Shown: positions 36,693 to 51,100 of the stretch, one piece after another
Layout of the letters: the number at the start of each line of letters is the position of its first letter
How positions within the stretch are numbered: the first letter of the stretch is position 1
Origin: Acanthaster planci
Lineage: Eukaryota > Echinodermata > Asteroidea > Valvatida > Acanthasteridae
DNA length: 64,000 nt
Assembly: GCF_001949145.1 (NCBI RefSeq)
Contig: NW_019091412.1
Coordinates: 682,888-746,887, forward strand
Direction: 5' to 3'
Notes under the pieces: generated by a model
The model's database searches: none
What the model was told of the DNA's origin: nothing
The model's input: the letters and a program-made list of their open reading frames with translations, nothing else
Position numbers and translations under genes: made by a program

Positions 36693-39600
36693 GTAATAGG
36701 CCTACTTCAGCGACCAACAAATCACGGCATAATGAGGACCTGAATACCCAAATATTCCAATCGACTGCCGTACACAACCTAGGCTGGCAAACATACCAAA
36801 TGCTGACAAGTCTATCAAGTTTTTTTTTTTTTTCAGTTCAGTCGTGTGATCTGAAATATACTAGGTCGTGCAAATAGCCAGGTGTTCAGTGAATCAGGCC
36901 AGCTGACGTGACAATCCGTAGTAGTTATTTTGAAATAGGCCAGGTGAAACACTATCAGGACGTCATATAGCGTTTTTAAGCTCCTATAGTGACCAGCGCA
37001 TAGACTTTTTGAACTGCAGTAGCAATTAGCCGCCAAGCCCTCTTTTAAGGTATATTCGAGAGCTGTTGTCAATTACAGTGAAATTCAAGTTTCGAAACGG
37101 TCAATGTTCACTGTGCATTGGTACACGTACCATTTTATTGTAGGTAAGACCAGCCGTCATTCCTTCATTATGCACAGCGCGTTTTGTCATTACGGTTTAC
37201 TCTTGGAGTCTCGCCAGAGGTAACTTATCAGAGACGAGGATGTCAGGGAGGCAGATTTCAGATCTAACTACAGGAAGATCTTGAATGAGCAATGGCAACA
37301 GAAAGAGAATGGAATGCTTATTACAACACTAAACCTGTGTGGAATTCGAACCTGCCATCTTGATACGAGCTCGTGGTGTCTTTACACCACGAGCAGCAGC
37401 ACGCTATTAATGTCGACAAGTCGCTCAATTTATCACAAAAGCCAGACAAGAGATGTCTCAAATAACCGTCCTGGCAGTGTCCTGGCGGTAACTCTAATTT
37501 TTGCAATATTCAGCTTTTTGTCCAAGCCTCATGGGTCCCTTGTTTGCCCATGAATAACCGGTCCTGAAATTGCCACCGCGAGTAAACCACAATTTACGTA
37601 CCCTCTCTTGACCAGAGTTAATTTCTCAGAGGAGTTTTGAGAGCCGTCCACATTATCGAATGTGAAAATACATTCTACGTGTTCCCACAATACGAATAAG
37701 GCCTTGTCCTTTCTCAAGCGCGATGCCTAAAAAATTGAACCCCGAGTTCTGGGCACCATTTTAGCTAAAGTGCTAACGCTAAACTTTAAATAAAATGGTC
37801 ATCTTTCTCAATCCGTCAAATGAAATTTGCCACGGAATTGTGAATTGTATGCCATCAGGATATCACCTGAAAATCTTCTGCAACTTTTTTGTCCGGTTCG
37901 GTTGATGGTACCATCTTTCCAAATTAACACTGGAGTCAAAATCCTGTACGATATCGACTGCTCGAATACTTGCTAAGAATGACATGCAGCGCATGTTCCC
38001 CCAATGCATTCGAGTGCAGCCAAGGTTTTCAAATGAAACAGCACATTTAGCTCAGCAAGGCATTCCTAATCGCTGCGGTTCCGGAGCCACAGTAGCACAG
38101 CCCGAGGGCAGGGGAAAAAAAGCTCATCCCAGTAACCTGATTGGACGTGTGATGCACCGGCCGCTTTTCGTTTTGCCGAAAAGAAAAGTACCGCCGATTT
38201 AATGTAAGGCGTTAGTGGGCATCGGAGGGGAAAAAGGTAAAAATGAAAACTTCCTTTGCAGCGTGGTTTGTGATCGTGTGTTGGGGTGTAAAAAATACCT
38301 TATGATCTCTGAAACGAGTTTAATTTGAGAATTTATCCAAACAAGACAGTCAGGCATTCTGCCGGTACCACTCAATTGAAAAGATCTCGATTAAAATCGT
38401 CTCTGCATGCTTGTAGCTGACGAACAACTCACATTCTCAGGAACATTTTAATGTCAACGAACATTTTCACCCTCGGCGTTAATGTACAGAAAAAGCAATT
38501 AAGTTGCTGATTTCTAAACGTGACTGTACGTAAGTAAAAGAATTTGTGTGGGTGTATTTTTCTAATCTAATTTTCATTTTAGTTTGGCTGGAACTGTGAC
38601 AGTTGAAGGATGGAATATCTGTCAAATTCTTCCCGCCTTAAACAGCTTTTGTTATCCGTTAACAAAACAGATTATATTTTATACTCACGCGTATTTACAC
38701 TCTGAGCTCATAGCAAAACGAACAACTGTGTTATTCCGAAAATCAAATGAACCTGATATGCCTTTCACCTAAATAAACGGACGCATCATTATATAGGGCC
38801 ACCGAGTCAGAATACCTCTTATGTGGAACAGAATTTGTGCCCAATAGGCCCCTGTGTAACGGTCTCCACTACAGAGACTCGAAATGAAAAACTGAAACAT
38901 CCCACGTCTCCGTGGTGATGTTCAGTCTTCTTACAAAGTGTCAATCGACCCGACAGTGCCAAGTACATTTAATGGAAAACGTCTTAGCATTACAGATTCA
39001 CCCGTGTAAATTTGTCGTGATGACGCATTAACCGTTACTCAGAAATTCTAATGGATAAGTGTTTGAAACGAAACAGACATTTTTGAAAGACAACCTCCTC
39101 GCTGTTAAATTCTCTTCTCTTTTATGCTAGTTCCTTTTTCTTATGGTGTATCCATCTCACAATAATCGGCTATCTAACTTGACACTGGTGGTAAAGTAAC
39201 CATTTGTGAAGCCATTTATGGATCAAAATTGTTTTTCTTGAGAACCGTAGGAAGACATGGTCACTTAAAACAAAAATACCCGAAATCATCTACGAAAGGG
39301 TGTTAAATCTGTCTCACAGTCAAAAAGGTTTGACAGCAGTCCTTGAGAGAAGCCTTGCTTAGTCACTTAGTGATACCTTCTACGTGTTGATTTTCATTCT
39401 GTTTCTATAGTAGTTGTACTTAGCTTGTGAAAAAGTTGTCCTAATGCTAATGGCCAGGGAATCCAACCAGTCTGGATATCCATTCCTCTCAGGTATTGTG
39501 TGTCAGACTACATGTGGTCTGTCCCTGCTTGTCTTCGTTCTTTACTATCGAAATTAAATTGTCTCAAGTTAAGTCCCATATCAATGTCTCAGTGTTATTA

Positions 39601-42600
39601 CATTTGTCTGAGAGATATGCCGCAATGGGTATTTTGACAGTGGACCATTGTAGGATGGCGATAAAGTATTACACATTTGAAACACGCATACCTTCATTAG
39701 CAAGTGGCCAGGACAAACCTTTGGCCAACTCAATACAATGTTTGCTCTGAGCAAAGGTTCCAAATAAATCTATGGAAAAGATTACCTTTTTTTGCAAAAG
39801 ATCCACAGAAGTCTTGACATTAATCAGATTATTCTCCTCTCCCCGAAGCATAAAGTACTTTTTGCCAACATCATTGAGCAGAAATTCCCGTTATTCTGGC
39901 TGAAGTGATTGTGCCAAAATCTATTCCACTAAATGGACAAGAGTGGCAACCCCAAGTGTTCAAAGACCCAAAGGCGACAGCAAGACGGGCAAAGGCCAAG
40001 CCCTAGACAGGGAAAGTCATCAGCAAATTAAATCCTGCGATTCAAAAACAAGTTGTGCAGCAATGACCCTGCATTTGCTTTCTTTATCCATCAGCGATAA
40101 TTTGTTTAGCCAAGCGACTGCACGTGCTTGGAATAAAAAGGCAATCAGAGACACTTCTTTATCTTGCGAGTGGCCTCTATGTTGCACGTAGGAATTTCAT
40201 GACGGTTTAAACCTTGAATTTACCAGAACAACACTTTGTGTGTGTGTATACAATATCAAATCGCAAGCGACAGATTTGGAGGTTCAATGTTTAGGCAACA
40301 TTCGTTGGGCACCCCTGACCACGATTTCTGAGCACATTACTGCGCAAGCGCTATGTGGAATCCGTGTATTATCTAAAAGTCATGCGCGTTGCACTATGGT
40401 AGCAAGAAGAATGATTCGCAGTAAAGTGTGCCACCAAGCGCCTGCCTCGAAGACGTCGCTTTTCGAATTCACAGTTTCGCTAGTCACCCAGCGCCCGAAC
40501 AGGGCGCTAATAAGGGCTGATGACCTTGCACATCTTTTAGCAAAGGAAAACGTCACGGGGGCCCACAGATAACGACGCGTAGAGCATTGTGGGAAATTTC
40601 TGCCAGGCGTGTGCGAGCTCGCTCAATGCGTTACACAATCGATTATCGATTCTTATTTTTTTTTCTTCCTCATTGCTAAAAATATTCTCACTACACTTTA
40701 TACGTTCATGCAGAATTGATCAAGATAACCACTGATTTGAAGTATATCGCCAAAAGCCACGTGATCAGTGACACCTGGTGAAATGATAAATTACCATTGT
40801 GCCAAAGCCATGTTTTTATCATATAGCCTAGGCGACACTTTACCCATGCCAAAGCACTTCCATTGGCAAACCGACTATTTGAAATAACGCTTCGCTAACT
40901 GGATTACCTCGCTCGCGGTCATAGGTCGTGCACAATGTAGCCAATCACAGTGCAAAGCAATCAGCCCTTCCCAGTGCCCTTTTCGGGCGCAAGGCGACAA
41001 GCGAAGTTCACAATCGCTATCTGCCATGCAGCTCATTCTCCGGTCTTTGTTGTCCACATCTGGTATCACACAAGCACACACACAGTGTTATAGTTTATCC
41101 GCATATCCTCCCCCACTTGTTTCGCATACGAATTGTGGACATTCCTTTGGTCTCCTGCGGTTCAGGTAACTTTGGAAAAATGCTACTTTTTCTCCCACTA
41201 GGATAATTCCTTAGAGCTGGATTTTTGAGTTTCCCGAACTGTTCCTCTTCATATTGCCCTAGATAGCTCTGACCCCAAAATGCCTCGTTCGGAGGGTAAA
41301 AACATTATGTGGACCTGTGCGTGTCCACACAACGCCATCGCACCCTACACTATGTATTGTGTATGCAACCCCCGCACAGCCATGCACGTGCGAAAAGTGG
41401 CGTTATAATAACAGCCTCTTGGTGGCGCTCTGTGCCACGAATCGCTCTTATTAAAGCCATCAATACATACGGGCTATAGTTAATGCCAGTGAAACCCGCT
41501 AAACCAAAAAGCAGTGAGGTACAGAATATTTACCCTTCTTGGCTGAAAAGAGACACAAGAAAACATAATGATACAATTATGTGAAAACGAAGGCATTTAT
41601 CCAAGAATGGAGGCGACGTGGTACCCTTGAATTCATGAAGCTGTCATTCGGTGTCATATTCCTCGAGTTAATTCTTGAAACTGAGGTGCACAAATTAGTT
41701 TTACATAATGGACCGGGTGCTCTGCTGTGTGCCATACCAGACGAAAAATGAGAAGAGCTTGACATCGTAAATTCTCTCTACACTGTCCAACGCTCCATAC
41801 CGACCGACGCGACGCCAGGCCGAGTCATAAATGTGATAAATCTGCACATTACAGTAATTCACGTCCACAAATCACTTTTAGTTAATGAGCGTTACAGTTG
41901 CCTGGAAAACTGTGTGGATCTTTTCAGGAGGGGACACAAAACACAAGACTGGTCATAGATAGTTAGATATATACTTCATGCCTTAATTAGTCAAATCGTA
42001 ATATCTCGCCGGTATCCAAAGATTTTGCCAGTTCTTGCCAGCACCATAATATGTCCTGCCATTTTTTTAAAAATATGTTTTGTGGGTTTTCCAATTCTGC
42101 CACGACAGCATGCGTGCTCCACAGCGTCAGCATAATGGTGTATATAACTACATTTTAATTCCAAGGGTTCTTTAAGTAATCATAATCATAATCTAGGGTA
42201 CTTTCATTGTTTGCAGCGCTCAGCCTGCCACCAGTTCACGTTAGCCGACATGTAAATGATGAGAATTTGAATGACTCGAGACATTGAAAAGATAGGACAT
42301 AGAGATGCTAGAAATTGTCCTCTCCGTCCAGTTCTGTAAGTGTAAGTGTCCTCTAACAAAGACACCGGAAGCAAAATACTGTTTGCATCGCCGAAGAGAC
42401 AAGCAAGTTGTTCAGGAAGGGAAAAGCGTCGAAATGCACGTGCCACTGTCTTTCCTCAACACGGAAAATTGCTTGAGGGACGCAAAAAACCGGTTGGTGA
42501 CAGAGCATTGGCATATTTACCGAGTAGGATAAACAGTCATACCCGGGAAACTAAGGCTGGATAGAGACGAAGCATCAGTATTGATCTGACATGAATGAAC

Positions 42601-43767
42601 GTCTTCCTCTCCTGTCAACATCAGGCTGTTTGCATTGTGAATACAAAATGGCCCGAGGGGAGAGGTTATCGAAGCATAGACATTGGACAAAAATAGCAGC
42701 ACCCCAAATGCTGCATGGCGGAATTCATGCACAATTAGGGACTTTTTAATTATTAAAAAATGTTCACGCGAGCTTTGATTTGGTGATTAAGCGGGGCTTC
42801 ACTGTGTGTAATTTCAACATCGGACGATGCATCTGCACTACAATTTTGGTACATAACAACGTGAGATACAGGCAGAACAAGGGAATCTATCGATTCTAGC
42901 ACGAAAACCTCACAATTAAAATGAAAAATGAAAAACTATTTCTGTATTAAGCCTGAATCTACATAATTATAAAGTCTGTTTTCTTCGCTTGATAATTTTT
43001 CTTCCACATTGAAAAAAATAATAATGAATAAATTCCCTTTCTTTCTCCCCTCCATCCATAGCACTTACACTGCATTAGATGGCGTGCCATTAAACATTTT
43101 GATGTATGCCACTTTCTCTTCCCTTCCTTGAAATACGATACGGGTTGAAAGCTGACGACAAACATTTAGAGTGGAATAGCAAGACAACAACAATCTGCTG
43201 ATGAAATTACTTAGGCCTGGAAGTGCAATTCCACCCACGACGTCGGCGAAACGGAAAAGGGAAACAACCGAAAGTACTTCTTCAGATTGTTTGTCCGAGC
43301 AAATGTTAAAAACAGCAGTGTTGAAAAAAAAGAGTCCTCGTGGTAGGCCTAGCCATTAGTTGAGCATACAGAAAATCAGATACACCATAACTTTCAGTGT
43401 GATTTCAATCAGACTTATTTCAAGTTTGAGTTTAGCTTTTGCATTTCAATCCTTAAGTGATTAGCCGCAATGCAATATATTGTGCTTGACAAGGTCAGGG
43501 CTGAGCAATGTACTCAAGGTGAACTGAACCTGTTACTATAAACAAACAAGTTTTGTCCTCTGGAAGAAGGTTTTTAATTCGATGATCGAACATGTTTCTA
43601 CCGAATAGAATATCTGCTTGAAGGGGAAAAAACCAGTATACGTTAAGGATAAAAATAGCTTATCATAAGGTTAAGTGTTAGCGATTTTAGCATGACATTT
43701 TTAAGTCTTAAACATGTATAGATATATGAACGTTGTCTTGAAAACTCAGATACAAATAAGACACCAG
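36693..43767. other. Long spacer without recognised genes
   Basis: Several frames of 60-110 codons occur (for example 40240-40572 plus), but none carries a domain, signal peptide or splice pattern I can support. More GC-rich around 40.2-41.5 kb. Confidence 0.45.
37369..37394. repeat. Perfect 11-bp hairpin
   Basis: GCTCGTGGTGT, loop CTTT, ACACCACGAGC. A minus-strand B-box-like GGTTCGAATTCC lies about 20 bases to the left (about 37341-37352), so it may belong to a degraded Pol III-derived repeat. Confidence 0.6.
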
Positions 43768-44022
43768 TTATTCAGAGAACTCTACCGTGGTGAAATCACC
43801 TGTAGTACAGCAAATCTGGCATTTCAGGTACTTTCCTACCTGAATACGAGGCAGCATTTTCATAGTCAATTCGTTTGATCTCTTCAAGCCATTTGCCCAA
43901 TGGCGCGCCGGATGTATCACGTCGGCGGCTGTAAACACGACACAGTCGAGGGGCTTCGGCAACTGTTTTTACTTTGTCTAGGGTCTTTTTACGGTCTAGG
44001 GGACGCGCCTCTTTGCAATTAC

Positions 44023-44089
44023 CTGAAATTGGTTCGTCTATCCATAGAGCAAGGACTCTGAGCGCAGTCAACGAGACGGTCAGCCCGTC
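44023..44089 (-). pseudogene. Possible exon fragment (DGLTVSLTALRVLAL)
   Basis: Minus-strand segment bounded by a TTTTCAG acceptor and a GTAATT donor. It encodes DGLTVSLTALRVLAL followed by WIDEP. The pattern is weakly like a Cys-loop receptor beta strand ending in a DE. No neighbouring exon completes a domain. Treat as unproven. Confidence 0.2.
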
Positions 44090-45134
44090 CTGAAAATCCC
44101 TCGAGACTGCCTATACAGGACATCATGACCGGACTTGGACAACTTACACACCAAGGCTACGCCAATTATTGGAACCATGTACTCATATTAATGTTTCTAC
44201 ATTGCATTGCATTTTGAGCATCCATGACCTTCATCGCACTGACTCAGTTCCAACGTGATATTGTCACATAGTTCCGATAACTTCTTATATTGCTATCCCA
44301 TCTCATACCACATCCAAACCCCTACAAGCACCTATCAAATCAAGAACTTGAGCCCGAGACAAATATTCGACCACAGTACATGTATAACATTATTCAAACT
44401 CATACAAGACAGATATTGATTAAACCATAGTCAACCAATAATTCAACATCATACCACGCGTAGAAGCATCCTCAATGAATTTACTGTCACTCCACATTAG
44501 AGAAAGCACACAAGTTTTTGTAGTCTTTCATTCGAAAAGGCAGAAACTGACTGCCTCGTCGTATGTGACTATGCCATATGCGCCACAGTAGTACATTGTA
44601 ATACAGAGTCTAAAAAAGTTAAATCTAACTTCACACGCACTAGAGTTGACTCAGACATCTTAAAAGTGCATAGTCCAGGTGTAAACTTGCGAAAGCAAAC
44701 TAATCTACAAGGTTTGTTATTATTACCAATACAAAGCTACACTGAATATCCTAAGGCCAAGGGCTGCTCTGTGCGCTGTGGTCCAAGTTATCACACTTCG
44801 CCCGCAAGTTTATTCTCCTTGATAAATTTGTCACACACGGAATACCGCTGGCTTTGCATCAGGCAGTCCCGCGTCGATAACATCGCCGTCGCCAACCGTG
44901 CTTCTACCAACATCCCCCACCAGCAGAATCGCCGAGTCCATTCTACAGCCACCTACCAGCAAAGGTTATCCTTGACTGCAGCCGTCACTCGCCGGATAGA
45001 AACATCAGCGCGTGCGCCGACAAGCAAGGGTTAAACACATTTAGCCATAACTTCCACCGTTATGAGGGCGATCCACCCGGCTTTCATCGCGGCTTTCGAC
45101 TGAATTTCTCCCTTAATAAGTCGGCGTGAGCTGC
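44090..45134. other. 5' region of the intact class C receptor
   Basis: Likely promoter and 5' UTR. A plus-strand frame of about 120 codons (44666-45034) matches nothing recognised and ends before the receptor ATG. No clear TATA box. Confidence 0.45.
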
Positions 45135-48100
45135 ATGCTAAAGACTATACAAAGAAAGAGCACCGACGGAGCAAACAGAGAGGAGACCATCGCAGTGGCA
45201 ATATCTGATGAAATGTGTTGGACACTAGGAACGGTTTTTGTGACGATATTCACGATTGCGGCAAACCAGGGAGCGCGAGCAGTGCCGGCCGCGTCGTGCG
45301 TAAACTACGCCCGGTATGGTGACTACAATCTCGGCGGAATCTTTTCAGTACACCTGGACTCGCGTACCTCGGAGGGGGATCGATGCAGTCCACAACTGTA
45401 CCCTTTCATCATGTACGTGGTAGAGAGTATGGTTTTTGCCATCGATGAGATTAACAGCCGCACCGACATCTTGCCGAACGTGACGCTGGGATTCGACATC
45501 AGGGACGACTGTCTATCAGAAGATTTAGCTCTGTGGACGGCCATGTCTCTCATTCACGGTCCAGGGACACCGCTGTATGACCACCTCTGTCCTTCCAAGG
45601 ATCCTAGTCCAAGTGGTGGAGTGATCGGCATCGTTGGGCCTGGCAGGAGCTCCATGAGTCTCACTGCCGCCTCTGTGGCTGATCTCTTCCAGGTACCGAT
45701 GATATCCTACGCCGCCACCAGTGATGAGCTCAGCGATAAAGTGAAGTTTCCCTTCTTCCTTCGCTCAGTAGCTCCAGACCGGTTTCAGGTTGACGCCATC
45801 ATTGATATCTTGGATCATTTCCGATGGGACTATATCAGCATTATATACTCCACCGACGAGTACGGCATTAACGGTGCCAGACTCCTGCAACAGAAAGCGG
45901 AGGAATACGGTATCTGCGTCTGGTTATCCGTATCAATCCGAGCCGCGTCCAGCGAGAGGGAGGTATCTGATGTCGTACAAAGGCTCAAGAAAAACACCAA
46001 GTCGAAAGTCACGGTTATGTTCGCCGTGTTTCAAGTGGCCAACGCCGTCCTTAGCGAGGGAAAGAGACTAGGACTGCCGAGTAACATGACCTGGATCGCC
46101 AGCGACGCCTGGGGTCACCGCTTGGCTAAATTCAATAACGAAGACATCGCGCTGGGCGGACTATTTATCGATTTAGAGAGCAACAGCGTTCCGATATTCG
46201 AGAAACACTTCAAGACCCTGACGCCTGATAATAATCGACAGAATCCTTGGTTTGACTCTTACTGGAAGTATCTGCTAAGCAAAACCAACTGCTCTCGAGT
46301 ATCAGATGACAAGGAGCTACCGGAGTGTATCCTAGCATCTCATAAGACAGGCTTCAGTTCTAAAGCTATCGCTGCCGTCATGGATGCCGTTTACGCTTTA
46401 GCCTATGCCCTTGACTCTCTACTGGACGATGTCTGCTCTGGGATGATGATCCACAACTGCAGGCCTAGATTTAACGGAACTTTTTACCTAGATCATCTGA
46501 ACGGCGTGAATTTTCAGGAGCACGGTGGGTGGTTTTTGTTCGAAGACAAGGGCGATCCGCCGGGCAATTATGAGATTAAGAACCTGCAACCAATCAATGG
46601 TGAGTATCGAATGGTACCAGTGGGGAAGTGGGACGCAATGAAAGGAACGACACGATTGACGATTAACGAATCTCGAATTTACTGGGCCGGAGGCCAGACA
46701 ATGATCCCGGAATCGATCTGCCGGGAGAAGTGCGGTCCCGGATACATCCCAGTGCCTCTGTCCGAGGCGTGCTGCTGGGGTTGTCACCGATGCCGCGTGG
46801 ACGCTATCGTGGTGAACGGTACGCAGTGCGAGAAGTGCCCCAAGCGCTTCTGGCCAGATGCAAACTACACCCGGTGTGAACATTATCCGGAGATTCCAGT
46901 TAGCACCAACGAACCCGTTATCCTCGTTGTCATCTTACTCTCCGGTGCAGGCATCATCCTTACCATCCTGGCTGTGATTGGAATGCTGGCCCACTGGCGG
47001 CATCCCCGCATTAAGGCCAGCAGCCGCGAGCTAAGTTACGTCAATCTAGCTGGTCTGATTCTCGCCTACTTGACCATCATTCCGCTTGTCGTCAGGCCAA
47101 GCAATCCATCCTGTTCCGTGGCACAGACTGTTATCTCCGTATGCCTGACCCTAACTTTTGCGCCCACTCTGCTGAAATGCAGTCGGATTTTCAGGATCTT
47201 TCGAGCTGGAAAGAGATCAACACAGCGTCCACGGTTCATCAGTCCAAAGGAACAGATTCTAATGGTGTCAATTATGGTCGGACTTCAGGTAGGTCTCACG
47301 ATAGGTCTCATGATAGAAGCTGTACCTTCGTGTTAGCATCTTCATAAAATATCATGTAACAAATACGGCGGTTTGGTTTTTGACATGTCGCAATTCACTT
47401 ACTTTTACACATTAACACAACAAGCAGCCAGACAGTTCTTTCAAAGGTAAACATGTCACTTAAGCTCATAGAAGAAATCAAAGAAATTAAATGCATACCT
47501 AACTCGAACAATACTGTACACGAGACACCACTAAAGGGACAAGCATAACATAAAAAGATAAACATATAAATTTAAAAGGATGAATGACCGAACTTTCACG
47601 CTTCCGTATTTCAGATAGTTTAACTTTCCGGTAGAGAGTGAACCGTGTGTGATTTTATTTCGGAACCAAAAAACTACAAAATGAACATCAAAGTGTGAGG
47701 CTTTATGTCAGTGTCTACAGTTGTAAGGAAGATGTGGATGTAAACGACTCTCCACCGATCCACGGTAACATAGCTCGCAAATCCAACCCATGCCGCAGCA
47801 TGGTGTTTTCTGATTTATTCTTCATTAAACTCGATGTCAGTGTCATGTCCGTCCTTTGATATGTCGAGAATATTAATTTGCTATTCGTACCACTGGCGTC
47901 TTTTTAGAAAACCCATCAATCTTAATGTAAAATAGCAACTGGTACTGCTTTAATCGTGTTTTGTATACACACCCAGGTTACTCATGTAGAGAAGATGCAC
48001 TTATACCATGCCATGACAAAATACGATTCATTTGACCTTCAATCCTAATTCACCTTTCTATGGAAATTAATTCAACCACGAGAATTGTGTTAATGTAAAC

Positions 48101-51100
48101 TCTAATCATGATGGCCTGGGAGACTTTCAGCAGCAAAAATAGTTGCTGGTAATAGCTGAACTACACGTTTAAAGTATAAAGTAGTAAGCCTGGAATGACA
48201 TATTACAGAACAGAGTTGGTCCAAATGAAAGATGTAATGGAGCAAACATTTTACATTATGTTAAATTACTGGACATAACATCATATCCCGTACAGGTTTT
48301 ACAAGTTACATAAAACTTAATGGCATCAGTGGTCTTGGTATAACCAACAGATCAGCTATAGGCCGATCAATGCCTGCATTGGATTTACATTTCTTCGGGC
48401 GGTTATTGAAATGCACATTCAAGGAGTGGCCATGCGCTGCTTGGCTTTAACTGGCACACGATAGAATGTATCTTTCTCTTCAAAACAACTAAGAGACTAA
48501 AGGCGTAATCAAAAAGAGATATCCCAATAATCTAGTTAACTTTCAATTCGCTGTTTTCTGTTTGTATGGTTTTGGTTTGGCTAGTACATTTTGGGAAAAA
48601 CAATTTTGGAAAAGAAGAACCTCGGTAAATAATCAGTTAACACAACACAGGTGCTGTCAAAATTTGATAAGTGATCAAACTGAGAATTGTGATGTCGTGC
48701 TCTTTTTGAATACAATATTGCGTTAACACAATGTACGTATATTCACCCCCAAGGCCATAGTATTTTGAGGGCAAAACAAGCGCAGTTCTTTCTCGTTACA
48801 TACTCGTTATGGGAACATATTCGGCACGATCCCGGTGCAATGACACAGACATAATGAATGTCAGACGAGCTGTTCCTGAGGTTTGTGGAACAGCATGAGG
48901 TTCATTCTCACGCTGACGCAATTGTTGCTCGGTGAGCGAAGCAGTAATGCATGCTGCTAGATCTTCCCAGTCTCATGTTCTAGTGCTAGTCGAAATCCCA
49001 AGAGCATTCCGCCAAATCAAAATGACACTTCTTTCACAGGTCAGGATCGATGATCCATAGTAAAAAAAGGTATTCCTACAATTTAATCCCAGAAAAGAAG
49101 ACATTTTTGGTATTTGAGTGGGTTGTTTTTGAGTGACTGTGCATCACATACGGAAAATGCAACGCTTTGGAATAACAATCCGTTTACATACCACAAATAA
49201 AGCCGAATACACGTTACTGTATGTTGATAAGTGTTTGGTACTTTCTGCTAATACATCATGTAACACTCATAGCAAGCAAATGAGAGATCACATTACTTGT
49301 AATGTACTGTCTCGATTGATAAATTGATGTTGCTATAGCACTATATACAGAGTAAAATTTTCATTCGATTGCATGATGCACCGACACGCATGGCCTCTTC
49401 TGAACAGCAGTGGCGCGAACTTTAATTTCATAAACAAATAACAGCCGAAAAATTCTAATGCAATTTGTCTCACAACGTGTTGAGAGACTTACACGCCTAC
49501 GATTCGATGAAAAAGAAGATGTCATGCTTTTAATAACAGGTTAACCTGTGCCCGGAGTGATTCGACACATTGCCGGTATATCAATCACGTTCGTTTTGAA
49601 AAGAAGACTTTTACACTCTTCAAATGCAGAGCAACGAAATCTGTGTAACTTTTTCTTTTCAATGCTTCATAATAGTTGTTAGAGTTTTGATGCTGGAGGC
49701 ATGAACTGTTGTTAATTTATTTCCCTGGTGGTTTTTTAATTGAATATTTTAATATTTTATTTATATTGCATGTAGATAGAATTAGAAGCTGAACAGAACT
49801 TCAGGACATGTCTAGATTACAGATTCTCGATGAATAACCGGTTTAGGCCTGCATGACAAGGCCCGATAGAAAACATATGTTCCCCTCCGTGCAGGCCGCG
49901 TATGCCACCTGCATTAACTGCGAACTCTGAAAGCCGATTTTTCACATGTCGCCCGGAAATCGGATGAAAGATAAAGCACACACTTGCCACTGCCGGGTAA
50001 TGTGGATGCTCTTTAAAAATCCGGCTATGGAGCCACCTCACAAACCGATCAGTCAACTCTTCTGGCGCGAGCCATGAATGTGGGTATGGACGCATTGACA
50101 TTTTGGCATTATTTCAAAGCCTTCGAAATGTGAGCAATAGGGAAGAGGAGTTGTCGGCAGACATAGGGGGGTGTTGCGGTTGAGATACAGTGTACTTGGC
50201 AAGTTGATGGATTCTGGAAATTCGTGGCGACAACTCTAAAATGAGGATAAATGAGGCCCACTATACTGTGGGCATACGTAGTCAATAATGAGCAGAATTC
50301 TGCAAGGCAAATTTTGTAGTGCTATGCACTGGGTCAAGATGAGTGGGCCAAATTGACCCAAAACATCGTAGATGTCAACCGAATCTGACTGGAAACTGAC
50401 CCCAGCTACCAAAATTCGACCCTATCCGATAAAAATGAAGGTCAAACAGACACAAACCGGCTCAAAACCTGCGAGCCACCCCGAAACCTGGCTCGGACAA
50501 CTCGTCTTCTCTTTTTTGGCCTGAACTCCTTGGTTTTGCATTATTGTAAATTATTGTTGAAACAAAATCATAGCAAGAGGTAGAACTCCAAACTTTTGCG
50601 AGGTATCCCGTTTTAGTCCCAGTTGGACTTTATAGAATTTAACGTGGGGGGCAAAAAAATCGCACCTTGGTCATGTCCGACACTGTGACCCTGCATTAAA
50701 AGATTGTCTCCTTTTAACTAGCCCCTATGGGCTGTAACCCCTCCCTTCAAATAGCTGTAATTTCTAAAAAGAGCAGTTGATCCGTTTAATAGACAAAATG
50801 TAAACAAAATGATAAGGCATTTCAGTCCTTAAAGTAACAAAAACAGGCCATTTGAAGCTGAAAACTGTCACAGTAACAAATTTCGTATATCACGAAAGCG
50901 TGACTTGCGCTGTAAGCCCGTAGATCAGTACACTGCGACGTCATGCTCAAAAAAGGTAATTACCAACAGCGCCTTTTACACTCTGTATTGCACGTATTAC
51001 ACAGAGTTGAAGCAGAATATTCAATTTATCGGAAAAATTACAGTCTGAGCTTCATCTCAATTAAAAGCTGCTCGCGGCAGGAAAAGTCTGGGGAAATAAC

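Noticed and set aside
40240-40572. 110-codon plus-strand frame
   Set aside because: No domain or signal peptide, and no supporting neighbouring exons.
44666-45034. 122-codon plus-strand frame upstream of the intact receptor
   Set aside because: No homology seen and not in frame with the receptor; more likely 5' flanking or UTR sequence.
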